Origin: Phycisphaerales bacterium
GTDB lineage: Bacteria; Planctomycetota; Phycisphaerae; Phycisphaerales; SM1A02
Direction of reading: 5' to 3'
Assembly: GCA_009691805.1 (NCBI GenBank)
Contig: SIAK01000006.1
Span: forward strand, 1-64,000
DNA: 64,000 nucleotides
The translations under genes and the position numbers were made by a program. Positions 25,742 through 34,047 of the stretch are shown piece after piece. Position 1 is the first letter of the stretch, and each line of letters opens with the position of its first letter. Below the pieces are notes generated by a model that had not been told where the DNA came from, ran no database searches, and saw nothing but the letters and a program-made list of their open reading frames with translations.

Positions 25742-26136
25742 GTGGTGTAGCCTTTGACTCTGTCGAGAAGTGTGAACAAGTTCAATGCGAACGAGTGCGG
25801 GGAGCGAATCATCACGGCGACCTGACAACAGGCGTCGCGAGGAGAAACAAAGATGTGCGGTCCGTGCGGAGAGTTGGGACGGGTCAACTTCGCGGTCGCT
25901 CGCGACATGACGCCGAACTCCACACCTGTTGCGAGGGATTCCCTCGCGTCAGGTGGGTTCGTCGTCGTCGTTTGGCGGGTCGTCGTCCATGGGCACGGGG
26001 GTCTGATCGAGTACCAAAGCTTCCAATCGGTCGATGGAGCGGAAACTGTGGAAAGTCCGTAAGTGTAGCCAAACCCTTCCTCGCGTTGCAAGCGCTTCTT
26101 CAACGCTTTCCATCCCTGCCGAATGAGCTCAAAAAC
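25742..26136. other. Leader region of fusA with a long hairpin
   Basis: 395 bp without a convincing gene. A minus-strand frame (25738-26103) is open, but its text is rich in Thr, Pro and Arg runs and has no family features. The main structure is the hairpin at 25923-25955, described separately. The fusA promoter is probably between the hairpin and 25760, but I could not settle on boxes. Confidence 0.4.
25923..25955. other. Strong two-part hairpin upstream of fusA
   Basis: CACCTG (25923-25928) pairs with CAGGTG (25950-25955), and GCGAGGG (25931-25937) pairs with CCCTCGC (25941-25947) around a 3-nt ATT loop. The two parts are separated by a 2-by-2 internal loop, giving 13 base pairs in 33 nt. 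No T run follows on either strand, so it is not an ordinary terminator. It lies about 180 bp before the fusA ATG. Confidence 0.75.
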
Positions 26137-27174
26137 TCACACGACGCGCACAAACGCCCGTTCGGGAACCCGCTCTAGGACGAGTGTGGGCTGCACTTGC
26201 GCGAGGAAGCGCCTTCCGTCAAGCACATACCCCGCGGTCGGCTCAAGTCCTGGTTGACGAGCCAAAAACCACGCATTCAGCCGTCGCATCGCCAATTCGC
26301 GGGTGTACTTCGCGGCCATGGAGGCGAGCGCGGTCGGCAAATGGCGCTCTTCCGAACGGGTCGCGAAGGCAACATCGAGCTTGCCGAGCGCGCCCTCGAC
26401 GCGATAGGTGCTCAGCTCGTCGTCCTCTTTGAGCGTGAGGACATGATCGCCCGGAAATTTTTGTTCGAGCGCATCGCGATACTCCGCGCGACCACCTTGT
26501 CGATCAATCGCAGCAACGACGCGAGTGCCTTGAGCAAGGACGCGCGCGGATTCCAATTGCGCCATCACGAGCGACATATTCAGCGCGCCCTTGTTGCCGA
26601 GTCGTTCATACAACTGGTTGAACGGACTCGCGTCGAGAGTTGTCACGCGCAGTGCAGCGATGGAACAGTGCGCCTTCGTCAACGCGCGTCGTAGCAGATT
26701 GCTCGCGATACGCGCATCAGCAAGTTCGATGTTGCTTGGAAGGGGGAGCGTGTCGCGATACCACGGAGCGTCATCTTCGTGCGGCAGTGTTGCGCCGACG
26801 GCACGAAAGTATGCAGCGTCATCGGTTGGAATCGCGCTCGCGTCAGCCGCGCCGAGTGTCGAGAGCACGCCGCGTTCGAGTAAACGCAAAGGGTTGTCGC
26901 CTTGCAGTTTCAGTTTCTTCGAGTCATCCATCGCGACGCGGCGCTTGCGATCGTTGCCTTTGCGACACACACCGCCTCGCAATGTCTCCCAAAGATTGGG
27001 AGCAAGTGGCGTGAAGTGTGAAGTGGGAACGCGCACTGCGCACATGCCTACGCAGAGCGGGCCGAGGAGAGGACCGTATCCCGCTTCATCAATGCCGACG
27101 TACAGGACATGCTCCGTCGATGCACGCAGCGCATCCGTGGTGGAAGAGAGAAATGCGGCGTCGACTGCGGTCAT
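26137..27174 (-). CDS. Divergent ribonuclease HII-like protein
   Basis: 345 residues from the ATG at 27174. The first catalytic motif G-I-D-E-A-G-Y-G-P-L-L-G-P-L (about residues 26-39) matches the G-I-D-E-A-G-R-G-P of type 2 RNases H, but with Tyr for Arg. M-D-D-S-K-K-L follows, and near the end S-M-A-A-K-Y-T-R-E-L-A-M corresponds to the family's S-I-x-A-K-V-x-R-D block. It is much longer than RNase HII (about 200 residues) because of inserts in the middle. RNases HII nick RNA in RNA-DNA hybrids; with the altered substrate-binding motif the specificity may differ. It lies 14 bp after mnmA, likely in one transcript. Confidence 0.75.
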   Translation of the reverse strand: MTAVDAAFLSSTTDALRASTEHVLYVGIDEAGYGPLLGPLCVGMCAVRVPTSHFTPLAPNLWETLRGGVCRKGNDRKRRVAMDDSKKLKLQGDNPLRLLERGVLSTLGAADASAIPTDDAAYFRAVGATLPHEDDAPWYRDTLPLPSNIELADARIASNLLRRALTKAHCSIAALRVTTLDASPFNQLYERLGNKGALNMSLVMAQLESARVLAQGTRVVAAIDRQGGRAEYRDALEQKFPGDHVLTLKEDDELSTYRVEGALGKLDVAFATRSEERHLPTALASMAAKYTRELAMRRLNAWFLARQPGLEPTAGYVLDGRRFLAQVQPTLVLERVPERAFVRVV

Positions 27175-27188
27175 GCGTCGAGCGCAGA

Positions 27189-28343
27189 TTACTCGCTTTT
27201 GCAGGGAGTCCGCGTGGTTGATTGAATCCAACCGCCTGCGACGATTTGCTCTTCGCCGCACGCCCCATGCGTGTAACAGACGACCGCTTGACCAGGCGCA
27301 ACGCCTGACTCCGCTTCGCCAAACTGGACTTCGAGTTCGCCCTCTGCAGTTGCTCGCATGCGAGCGGGAATCGGTCGGCCGTGCGCGCGCACTTGTGCTT
27401 CGACGGTCGTCCACGAAGTCGGAGGCGAGTCGTACCACACGCAATCGGTCGCGTGCACCGCATGGACGTCGAGCGCTTCACGCGGACCGACAACGACTGT
27501 ATTGCGATGCGCGTCCTTCTCGATCACGTAAAGAGGAATCGAAACTGCAGCGGTCGTTGGCACAGAAATTCCGCGACGTTGTCCGATCGTGAATCGTTGA
27601 TGTCCCGCATGACGACCGAGCTCCTCACCAGCTTCATTGAGGATCGCGCCTTCTGCGAATGGCGTCGCGCGTCGTCCTTCAAGAAACGATGCGTAGTCTT
27701 GCGGCACGAAACAGATCTCTTGTGAGTCTGGTTTGTCGAAGACGCGGAGTCCATGCTCTTGCGCAAGTTCGCGCACGCGTGGCTTCTCCATCCCGCCAAT
27801 CGGAAGCAGCATGCGTTGCACTGCATCTTTGCCTGTTCCAAAGAGCACGTACGACTGATCCTTCGCGCGATCCACACCGCGCGTGAGTCGCGATTGTCCT
27901 GAATGGTTCGTTGTGATCTGCGCGTAGTGACCTGTCGCAACGGCATCGCATCCAAGCTGCGCTGCGTACTCGCGCAGTCGTCCAAACTTCAACCAATCAT
28001 TGCAACGCACGCATGGATTGGGCGTGCGCCCTGCGTCGTATTCATCCGCGAAGTATGCAATGATGCGACCGAAGTCGCGCTTGAAATTGACGACATAGAA
28101 GGGGATGTCGAGTTGCGCGGCAACCAATCGCGCGTCTTCGGAATCGTTGATCGAACAACATCCTTGATGACCGATGCGTGCGGGGCGCGCGGCGCATGCA
28201 GCTGCGGCAATCGGCGCGTCGAGCGTTTCGCCAGGCGAACCGAGTCGCATGAAACAGCCAACCACTTCATGTCCGGCTTGCTTCAGGAGCACAGCCGCGA
28301 CAGAACTGTCGACACCGCCAGACATAGCGAGGAGCACTTTCAC
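27189..28343 (-). CDS. mnmA: tRNA-uridine 2-sulfurtransferase
   Basis: Makes 2-thiouridine at the wobble position of tRNAs for Lys, Glu and Gln. The 384 residues begin with the PP-loop ATP-binding motif M-S-G-G-V-D-S-S-V-A-A. The first catalytic cysteine is in T-P-N-P-C-V-R-C-N-D-W-L-K-F, and the second in D-S-Q-E-I-C-F-V-P-Q-D. The C-terminal barrel domains (from about 225) are present. It is 36 bp downstream of the aldolase gene and 14 bp upstream of the RNase HII-like gene, on the same strand. Confidence 0.95.
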   Translation of the reverse strand: MKVLLAMSGGVDSSVAAVLLKQAGHEVVGCFMRLGSPGETLDAPIAAAACAARPARIGHQGCCSINDSEDARLVAAQLDIPFYVVNFKRDFGRIIAYFADEYDAGRTPNPCVRCNDWLKFGRLREYAAQLGCDAVATGHYAQITTNHSGQSRLTRGVDRAKDQSYVLFGTGKDAVQRMLLPIGGMEKPRVRELAQEHGLRVFDKPDSQEICFVPQDYASFLEGRRATPFAEGAILNEAGEELGRHAGHQRFTIGQRRGISVPTTAAVSIPLYVIEKDAHRNTVVVGPREALDVHAVHATDCVWYDSPPTSWTTVEAQVRAHGRPIPARMRATAEGELEVQFGEAESGVAPGQAVVCYTHGACGEEQIVAGGWIQSTTRTPCKSE

Positions 28344-28379
28344 GAGGAGAGCCTATGCGCGCTGCCGCCGCGTCGCGCG

Positions 28380-29450
28380 TCACGCAACGGTGACTTCGCG
28401 ACAGGCATACACGTCTTGAATCGCATGGAGCAGCGCGATGCCTTCTTGCATCGGCTTCTGGAACGCCTTGCGACCGCTGATCAAACCGATACCGCCTGCG
28501 CGCTTGTTGATGACCGCCGTGCGCACTGCGTCGGCGAGATCGTTCGCGCCGCTCACGCCGCCAGAGTTGATGAGTCCACCGCGACCGCAGTAGCAATTGA
28601 GCACTTGATAGCGGCAGAGGTCGATCGGATGATCGGTGCAGAGATCGGTGTACATCCGCTTGTCGAGCTTTCCGTAGCTCGAATCGCCCGTGTTGAGCGC
28701 GGTGAATCCGCCGTTCAATTCAGGGAGTTTCTGCTTGATGATGTCCGCCTTGATCGTGACGCCAAGATGATTCGCCTGACCTGTGAGATCGGCAGCAACG
28801 TGGAAGTCCTTGCCGTCCTTCTTGAATGCGTTGTTGCGCAGATAGCACCAGAGCACCGTTGCCATGCCGAGTTCGTGCGCTTCTTCAAAGGATTGCGAAA
28901 CTTCGATGATCTGTCGATCGGAGTTCTCGCTGCCGAAGTAGATCGTCGCGCCGACCGCAGCAGCACCGAGATTCCACGCTTCGCGCACGGAGCCAAACAT
29001 GATCTCGTCGAACTTGTTCGGGTAGGTGAGCAGTTCGTTGTGATTGAGCTTCACCAAGAATGGAATCTTGTGCGCGTAGCGGCGCGAGCAACTCGCAAGC
29101 ACGCCGAATGTTGTCGCGACGGCGTTGCATCCACCTTCGATCGCAAGCTTGATGATGTTCTCGCCGTCGAAGTAGATCGGATTCTTCGCGAAGCTTGCGC
29201 CTGCAGAATGTTCGATACCTTGATCGACCGGAAGGATTGACATGTACCCAGTTCCACCAAGTCGTCCGTGATCGAGCATGGCTTGGATGTTCCGCAGCAC
29301 CTGCGGATTGCGATCCGTCTGCATGAAGATGCGATCGACGAAATCCGACCCTGGTAGATGCAGAAGATCTTTAGAGACCTTTGCCTGATGCGAGAGGAGC
29401 GCGTCTGCATCACTGCCGAGAATCGAGCGGATCGTATCGAGCGTTGCCAT
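28380..29450 (-). CDS. fbaB: Class I fructose-bisphosphate aldolase (FbaB/DhnA family)
   Basis: Cleaves fructose 1,6-bisphosphate into two triose phosphates through a Schiff base, and runs in reverse in gluconeogenesis. 356 residues in a TIM barrel. Recognisable blocks are [12 protein letters not shown] at the first strand, V-K-L-N-H-N-E-L in the middle, and the phosphate-binding end G-L-I-N-S-G-G and [11 protein letters not shown]. This is the DhnA-type prokaryotic class I enzyme, not the zinc-dependent class II. The ATG at 29450 gives the usual N-terminus. A 69-bp gap separates it from the P-type ATPase upstream. Confidence 0.92.
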   Translation of the reverse strand: MATLDTIRSILGSDADALLSHQAKVSKDLLHLPGSDFVDRIFMQTDRNPQVLRNIQAMLDHGRLGGTGYMSILPVDQGIEHSAGASFAKNPIYFDGENIIKLAIEGGCNAVATTFGVLASCSRRYAHKIPFLVKLNHNELLTYPNKFDEIMFGSVREAWNLGAAAVGATIYFGSENSDRQIIEVSQSFEEAHELGMATVLWCYLRNNAFKKDGKDFHVAADLTGQANHLGVTIKADIIKQKLPELNGGFTALNTGDSSYGKLDKRMYTDLCTDHPIDLCRYQVLNCYCGRGGLINSGGVSGANDLADAVRTAVINKRAGGIGLISGRKAFQKPMQEGIALLHAIQDVYACREVTVA

Positions 29451-29519
29451 AGGGCGCAGAGTTTAGCAAGCGTCATGCGGGAGGGAGTTCGCGCGGCATG
29501 CGCCTGATCACGCGTGCGT

Positions 29520-31529
29520 TCAACCGCGCCGTTTCGGCTTGCCAGCGCGTAGTGCGTCGTGTTCGCGCCGGATTTCTTCGGCGGAAGCGAAATCTTCTCC
29601 AAACCGTACAAGTCGGAGGGAATTCGCGATGACGAAGATGTACGCCGCAGCCTGATAGAAAGGCGTGACCCAAATATAGAGTCGACCGGTTGCCGCCAGT
29701 GCGAGACCGACGAGCGCGAGCAGAATCGAAACGGTGATGTTCTGCACGATGACGCCACGCGCTTTGCGAGCGAGTTCAAGCAAGAACGGAATGTTCCGAA
29801 GATCGTCATTCATCAGCGCAACGCCTGCGCTGTTGGTCGCAATGTCGGAACCAGACAATCCCATCGCGACGCCGACATCCGCAGTGGCGAGAATCGGACC
29901 GTCGTTGATGCCGTCACCGACGACGAGCGTGCGGTGACCCTTACGAATGAGGTACTTCAGCTCTTCGTGCTTCTCTTCAGGGAGGCACTCAGCCTCGATC
30001 GCATCGACGCCGACTGCTTGGCCAACGCGTTTGGCAACTTGCAATCGGTCGCCCGTGAACATCACGATGCGTCGCACACCGATCGCGCGGAGTTGCGTGA
30101 CAGTTTCGCTTGCGTTGCGGCGAAGTTTGTCTTCGAGTCCAACAGCACCGAGGTAGCGATCGCCGAGCATCACGTGCACGCTTGACATGCCTTCGATTTT
30201 CTCTTCGACCGACTTCACTGCATCTGCAATCGCTGGGTTGATTTCGACAAGCCACGCGCCACGACCTGCATGCAACTCGTCCGCGGCGGTGCGCGCGATG
30301 ACGCCACGACCGTGGATTTCTCGATACTCGGTGATTGCGGCGGGCAGGATGCGCGCGCGTTCCGCGGTCTCAAGAATGGAACGCGCGAGTGGATGGTTCG
30401 ACGATTGCTCTGCGTCCGCTGCGCATTGCAAGAGCATCGCGCCATCCACGCCTTCCGCGGGAACGAGGCGGCTCACGGCGAACTTGCCCGTCGTCAGCGT
30501 GCCTGTCTTGTCCATGACTACAGTGTCGATCGTCGCTGCAGCCTCAAGCGTCCGCGTCTGCTTGATCATCACGCCTAAACGCGCGGCGGCAGCGAATGCA
30601 GCAACCATCGCAGTCGGGTACGCGATGAGCAGCGCGCCAGGAGCAGTCACAACAAGCACAGTGATTGCACGTTCGGCAGCGCTCGCGCGCGTGATCGGAT
30701 TGCTCGATTTCGCGGTGAAGAACCACACCGCAAGCGCGACCATCAACACGACAGGAACGTAGTAACCAGCCAGTTTCTCGATGAGCTCTTGCTTGCGACC
30801 CTTAGCGCTCTCCGCCTCGCGGATGAGCGTCTCGACTTTACCGATCGTGGTATCGCCCTTGATGGCAGTCACTTCGACATCAATCACGCCGGTGAGATTC
30901 GTTGTTCCTGCGTAGACCTTAGAACCAATCTGCACTTCGATCGGCACCGCTTCACCTGTGAGTGAGGCTTGATTCACGTTGGAATCGCCGCTCTTCACAA
31001 CGCCATCGACAGGAAGATTCTCGCCAGGTCGAACGCGCACGATCATGCCGAGGCGAACCTGTCCGAGCGAGACCTCTTGCTCGGTGCCAGCGGCATCGAT
31101 GACTCGTGCGATGTCTGGTGTCAACTCCACAAGATTGCGAATCGCGCGTTGCGCACCCCATGCTGTTCGCGAGAGCACGAGTTCACTAAACCACAGGAAG
31201 AATGCGAGGAATCCCGCCGCGAGGTAGAGCTCATTCGCAATCGCCGCAAACACGGCGAGCGTCGCAAGCGAATCACCGCCAGCGCGCCCCTCTCGGAGTT
31301 CGCCCCACGCGCCCTTTGCAAGCGGCACCACAAGAATCGCTGCGCCTAAGAGCGCGGGGAGATTGCTGACAGTTTGTTCAATGCCGAAAGTACTCGCAAG
31401 CCACGCGGCAAAAAGCAGCATCGCACCGACAAGCGCGAAGAACAGTTTCCGCTCCAATCGCACAGCCGTGGCTTCGTTGTCCGCATTCGAAGTGCGAGGG
31501 TCAATGGGGTGCGCGGCGAGCTGGCTCAT
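29520..31529 (-). CDS. P1B-like heavy-metal P-type ATPase with altered metal motif
   Basis: 669 residues from the ATG at 31529. Core P-type features are complete: T-G-E-A-V-P-I in the actuator domain, D-K-T-G-T-L-T phosphorylation motif, the S-N-H-P-L nucleotide-domain motif of the P1B family, and G-D-G-I-N-D-G-P in the hinge. The N-terminal heavy-metal-associated domain is missing. The sixth-helix motif, usually C-P-C or S-P-C in metal exporters, reads T-A-P-G-A-L-L-I-A-Y-P (codons at 30636-30644), with no cysteine. The ion is therefore unclear. The frame is open to 31664, but that would run into the divergent gpsA start, so the shorter form is preferred. It transports ions across the inner membrane. 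Confidence 0.85.
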   Translation of the reverse strand: MSQLAAHPIDPRTSNADNEATAVRLERKLFFALVGAMLLFAAWLASTFGIEQTVSNLPALLGAAILVVPLAKGAWGELREGRAGGDSLATLAVFAAIANELYLAAGFLAFFLWFSELVLSRTAWGAQRAIRNLVELTPDIARVIDAAGTEQEVSLGQVRLGMIVRVRPGENLPVDGVVKSGDSNVNQASLTGEAVPIEVQIGSKVYAGTTNLTGVIDVEVTAIKGDTTIGKVETLIREAESAKGRKQELIEKLAGYYVPVVLMVALAVWFFTAKSSNPITRASAAERAITVLVVTAPGALLIAYPTAMVAAFAAAARLGVMIKQTRTLEAAATIDTVVMDKTGTLTTGKFAVSRLVPAEGVDGAMLLQCAADAEQSSNHPLARSILETAERARILPAAITEYREIHGRGVIARTAADELHAGRGAWLVEINPAIADAVKSVEEKIEGMSSVHVMLGDRYLGAVGLEDKLRRNASETVTQLRAIGVRRIVMFTGDRLQVAKRVGQAVGVDAIEAECLPEEKHEELKYLIRKGHRTLVVGDGINDGPILATADVGVAMGLSGSDIATNSAGVALMNDDLRNIPFLLELARKARGVIVQNITVSILLALVGLALAATGRLYIWVTPFYQAAAYIFVIANSLRLVRFGEDFASAEEIRREHDALRAGKPKRRG

Positions 31530-31655
31530 CGTTCGGTGCAAGATGGGTTTGAGGCGGCTGCATGGATGCGCAGTGCCAAGGATCGAGAAGTGGTTTGCAA
31601 GAGTACCAAACCAAGGAACAGAGGGCGTTGTGGCAGTCGCGGTATCCTCACGCAC

Positions 31656-32726
31656 ATGAAGCACGCTTCAGGGCAGCCGCAGGAACGCGTCGTCATCGCG
31701 GGAGATGGGCAGATGTCGCTTGTACTCGCGGATTTACTCGCGTTTCACGCGCATGCGGTGACGATTTGGTCGCCGTTTCCTGATCACGCGGCGGCACTTC
31801 AGAGCACGCGCGAGAGCCCGCGTCTGAAGGGGTTTCGTCTCGCGGCTGGTATCGAAGTGCAAGCGGATGCCAACGTGTTTGCCCACGCGACCCTGATCGT
31901 GAATGCGCTTCCAACGCAGTACATCCGTCCCACATTTCGTACGTTCGCATCTTCGATTCCCACAGGCGTGGGCATCGTGTGTGTCGCGAAGGGCATCGAG
32001 CTTGGGACCTTCGAGCGTCCGACAGAGATTCTGTCCTCGGTCACCGAAGGTCGTTGTCCTATCGCGGCACTTTCTGGTCCGACGATCGCCGCGGAACTTG
32101 CCCGTCGATTGCCCGCAGTCATGCTCGCCGCTTCCACCGACGCCGCATTGCGCGCACGCACGGCGCAGATGTTCACGAGTCCATGGACGCGCATCTACCA
32201 GTCGGACGATCCGATCGGCGTGGAACTCGCGGGCGCGTGCAAGAACGTCATCGCGATTGCCGCGGGCTTGATTGATGGACTTGAACTCGGCAGTAACGCG
32301 AAGAGCGCGCTGCTTGCGCGAGGATTGTCGGAGATTGCGCGGGTCGGCGTTGCGCTTGGTGGGAAGTTTGAGACGTTCTTTGGCGTTGCGGGCGTTGGTG
32401 ATCTTGCAACGACGTGCTTTGCACCCGAAGGACGGAATCGAACTTTCGGTGAACGGCTCGCGCGTGAGTGCGCGCATGCGACGCATGCGACGCATGCGAC
32501 GCATGCTGCGCAAACGGTGGAGCGGGTGCTCGCGGAAACCGTGAGCGTTGTCGAAGGCGTGCCAACGTGCAAGGCACTTGTGGCTTTGACCCGCGCGAAA
32601 GGCCTTGATCTTCCGATCATCGAAGCCGTGCATGCAATTCTGTTTGAAGGTCTCACGCCGCGTGATGCGATCACGGTGCTGATGTCGCGCGCTGCAGTTT
32701 CGGAGCGCGTCGGCGAAGCGCGCTGA
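31656..32726 (+). CDS. gpsA: NAD(P)-dependent glycerol-3-phosphate dehydrogenase
   Basis: Reduces dihydroxyacetone phosphate to glycerol 3-phosphate, the backbone of phospholipids. 356 residues; the ATG at 31656 starts just before the first beta strand. The dinucleotide loop reads G-D-G-Q-M-S (residues 16-21) instead of the usual G-A-G-x-W-G, so the third glycine is a serine. Other family blocks are normal: N-A-L-P-T-Q, A-K-G-I-E, A-L-S-G-P-T-I-A-A-E, and the catalytic lysine in E-L-A-G-A-C-K-N-V-I-A-I-A-A-G. A short A-T-H repeat lies in a surface loop near residue 275. Its partner for phosphatidic acid synthesis, a PlsC-like acyltransferase, is encoded further right in the window. Confidence 0.9.
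   Translation: MKHASGQPQERVVIAGDGQMSLVLADLLAFHAHAVTIWSPFPDHAAALQSTRESPRLKGFRLAAGIEVQADANVFAHATLIVNALPTQYIRPTFRTFASSIPTGVGIVCVAKGIELGTFERPTEILSSVTEGRCPIAALSGPTIAAELARRLPAVMLAASTDAALRARTAQMFTSPWTRIYQSDDPIGVELAGACKNVIAIAAGLIDGLELGSNAKSALLARGLSEIARVGVALGGKFETFFGVAGVGDLATTCFAPEGRNRTFGERLARECAHATHATHATHAAQTVERVLAETVSVVEGVPTCKALVALTRAKGLDLPIIEAVHAILFEGLTPRDAITVLMSRAAVSERVGEAR
32474..32506. repeat. 9-bp tandem repeat inside gpsA
   Basis: About 3.7 copies of GCATGCGAC, in frame, encoding alternating Ala-Thr-His. It sits in a loop after the G-R-N-R-T-F-G-E-R-L helix. Such a short perfect repeat is prone to slippage, which would add or remove three residues at a time without a frameshift. Confidence 0.9.
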
Positions 32727-32729
32727 GGA

Positions 32730-33014
32730 TCATTCCTCTTCGCCGAAATGCGCGTCGATCAGGGCGAGCAGCGCGGCGAGCGTGGCTTGCTCATCCGATC
32801 CGATCGTCGTGATTTCAATCTCCGAGCCGAGCGTTCCAGCGAGCATCAGCATTTGGAGAATCGACTTGCCGTCGACGGGTTCATCACTGTCGCAACGGCG
32901 CACCGCAACATTGGATTCAAATCGCATCGCCTCTTCCACGAACGCCATCGCGGGTCTCGCATGGAGACCGAGTCGATTACGGATTGTCGTGATCGCGCGC
33001 TGCAATGGAGGCAC
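32730..33014 (-). CDS. ptsH: HPr-type phosphocarrier protein
   Basis: 94 residues with the HPr fold. The active histidine is His18 in G-L-H-A-R-P-A. The regulatory serine of Gram-positive-type HPr is present as Ser51 in D-G-K-S-I-L-Q-M-L. It receives phosphate from enzyme I and passes it to IIA domains. Together with the ptsN-like gene 60 bp upstream on the same strand it suggests a nitrogen-type or regulatory PTS. No enzyme I, HPr kinase or sugar permease is present in the window. It converges on gpsA with a 3-bp gap. Confidence 0.92.
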   Translation of the reverse strand: MPPLQRAITTIRNRLGLHARPAMAFVEEAMRFESNVAVRRCDSDEPVDGKSILQMLMLAGTLGSEIEITTIGSDEQATLAALLALIDAHFGEEE

Positions 33015-33074
33015 TCAGCGAGGTGGAGGGAGAGAGAAGTCGAAAGCAATCATCGCAACGCGAGAGGGCAGGGA

Positions 33075-33566
33075 TCAGTGCCCTGCATCCGCTTCGTCGA
33101 GAATGGTGATGACGTCGTGCACGGTCGTTGACTGACGGAGGAAGTTTCGGAACTGATCCTTCGAAAGTTGCGAGTAGATCGATTGGATCGCCGCGAGATG
33201 CAACTCAGGGTTCTCCTCGGGTGAGATCAAGAGAAAAATCGATTGCACGGGCTGCTTGTCGATCGAGTTGAAATCCACACCCGACTTCGAAATGCCTATA
33301 GCGACAAAGGGACGCTTCACACTCTTGTGCTTCGCGTGCGGTGTCGCGACGCCTTTGCCAAGTCCAGTCGAACCCTTCTTTTCGCGATCGATGATCGATT
33401 TCGCGAAGGTCGCTTTCATCTGCGGCGAGACCTTGCCCGACTGCACGAGTGCGTCGAGCAACTCGTGAATCGCGTCATCGCGCTTGTTCGCGACGAGGTA
33501 CGGCAAGATCGCCGTGTCGACGACCAGTTCGCGAAGTTTCATCGGTGCAGTTTTTGCTATAGCCAT
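33075..33566 (-). CDS. ptsN: PTS IIA-Ntr protein (PtsN family)
   Basis: 163 residues of the fructose/mannitol-type IIA fold, without any permease domain. The phosphorylated histidine is His77 in G-V-A-T-P-H-A-K-H. This is the standalone regulatory IIA (PtsN), which controls potassium transport and nitrogen or stress responses by protein contact. The ATG at 33566 lies 11 bases after the hpf stop; an in-frame TTG at 33590 would overlap hpf. The order hpf, ptsN, ptsH is close to the rpoN-hpf-ptsN clusters known from Proteobacteria, but rpoN and hprK are absent here. Confidence 0.92.
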   Translation of the reverse strand: MAIAKTAPMKLRELVVDTAILPYLVANKRDDAIHELLDALVQSGKVSPQMKATFAKSIIDREKKGSTGLGKGVATPHAKHKSVKRPFVAIGISKSGVDFNSIDKQPVQSIFLLISPEENPELHLAAIQSIYSQLSKDQFRNFLRQSTTVHDVITILDEADAGH

Positions 33567-33577
33567 GGTTGAATGTT

Positions 33578-33883
33578 TCAGTCTGTGCAATGCTTCTTGT
33601 TGCGGACACGCTCTTTCCAGTCGACGATCACACGCGCTTCCTTGTCGGCAGCAGCGTCGATCGCAGCGTAGAGATCTGGGTCGCGCGCGTTCACGATGAA
33701 GTCTTCGTGATGCTCAACATCGACGATGAACTCGACGTGATAGCCGTTCGGTTCCTTCTCAATGATGATGTCGATTCCGAGCACGCGGTCGAAGTATCTC
33801 GTCAATCTCTCTGCCTTCTTTTTCGCATAGGCGTCGATGGCTTCCGTGACTTCAATGTGCTTGCCTTTGACTTTAATCTGCAT
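33578..33883 (-). CDS. hpf: Ribosome hibernation promoting factor, short form
   Basis: 101 residues from the ATG at 33883, the length of short HPF/YfiA proteins. It starts M-Q-I-K-V-K-G-K-H-I-E-V-T and has the alternating helix-strand pattern with A-Y-A-K-K-K-A-E-R-L and the N-A-R-D-P-D-L-Y-A-A-I-D helix. It binds the decoding region of the 30S subunit in slow growth. There is no C-terminal dimerisation domain of the long form. The frame is open to 33946, but the added residues are not family-like. It is the first gene of the hpf-ptsN-ptsH cluster. Confidence 0.92.
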   Translation of the reverse strand: MQIKVKGKHIEVTEAIDAYAKKKAERLTRYFDRVLGIDIIIEKEPNGYHVEFIVDVEHHEDFIVNARDPDLYAAIDAAADKEARVIVDWKERVRNKKHCTD

Positions 33884-34047
33884 GAGAAGAATTGCCTTAC
33901 GGGTTGCTAAAAAAACGCGATGTCGACGCAACGAAGTCGTGCACACGCGGAGGAGGAGTGTACGCGCTCATGGGCGTATCGCGGCAGCATTGAATCCCGA
34001 AGAATTGCATGGAAACGCTAGAGTCCAACGCGAAGCGCTCCATCTCT

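Noticed and set aside
23951-25750. A 599-codon frame opposite fusA
   Set aside because: EF-G on the other strand is unambiguous, and this frame has no recognisable motif.
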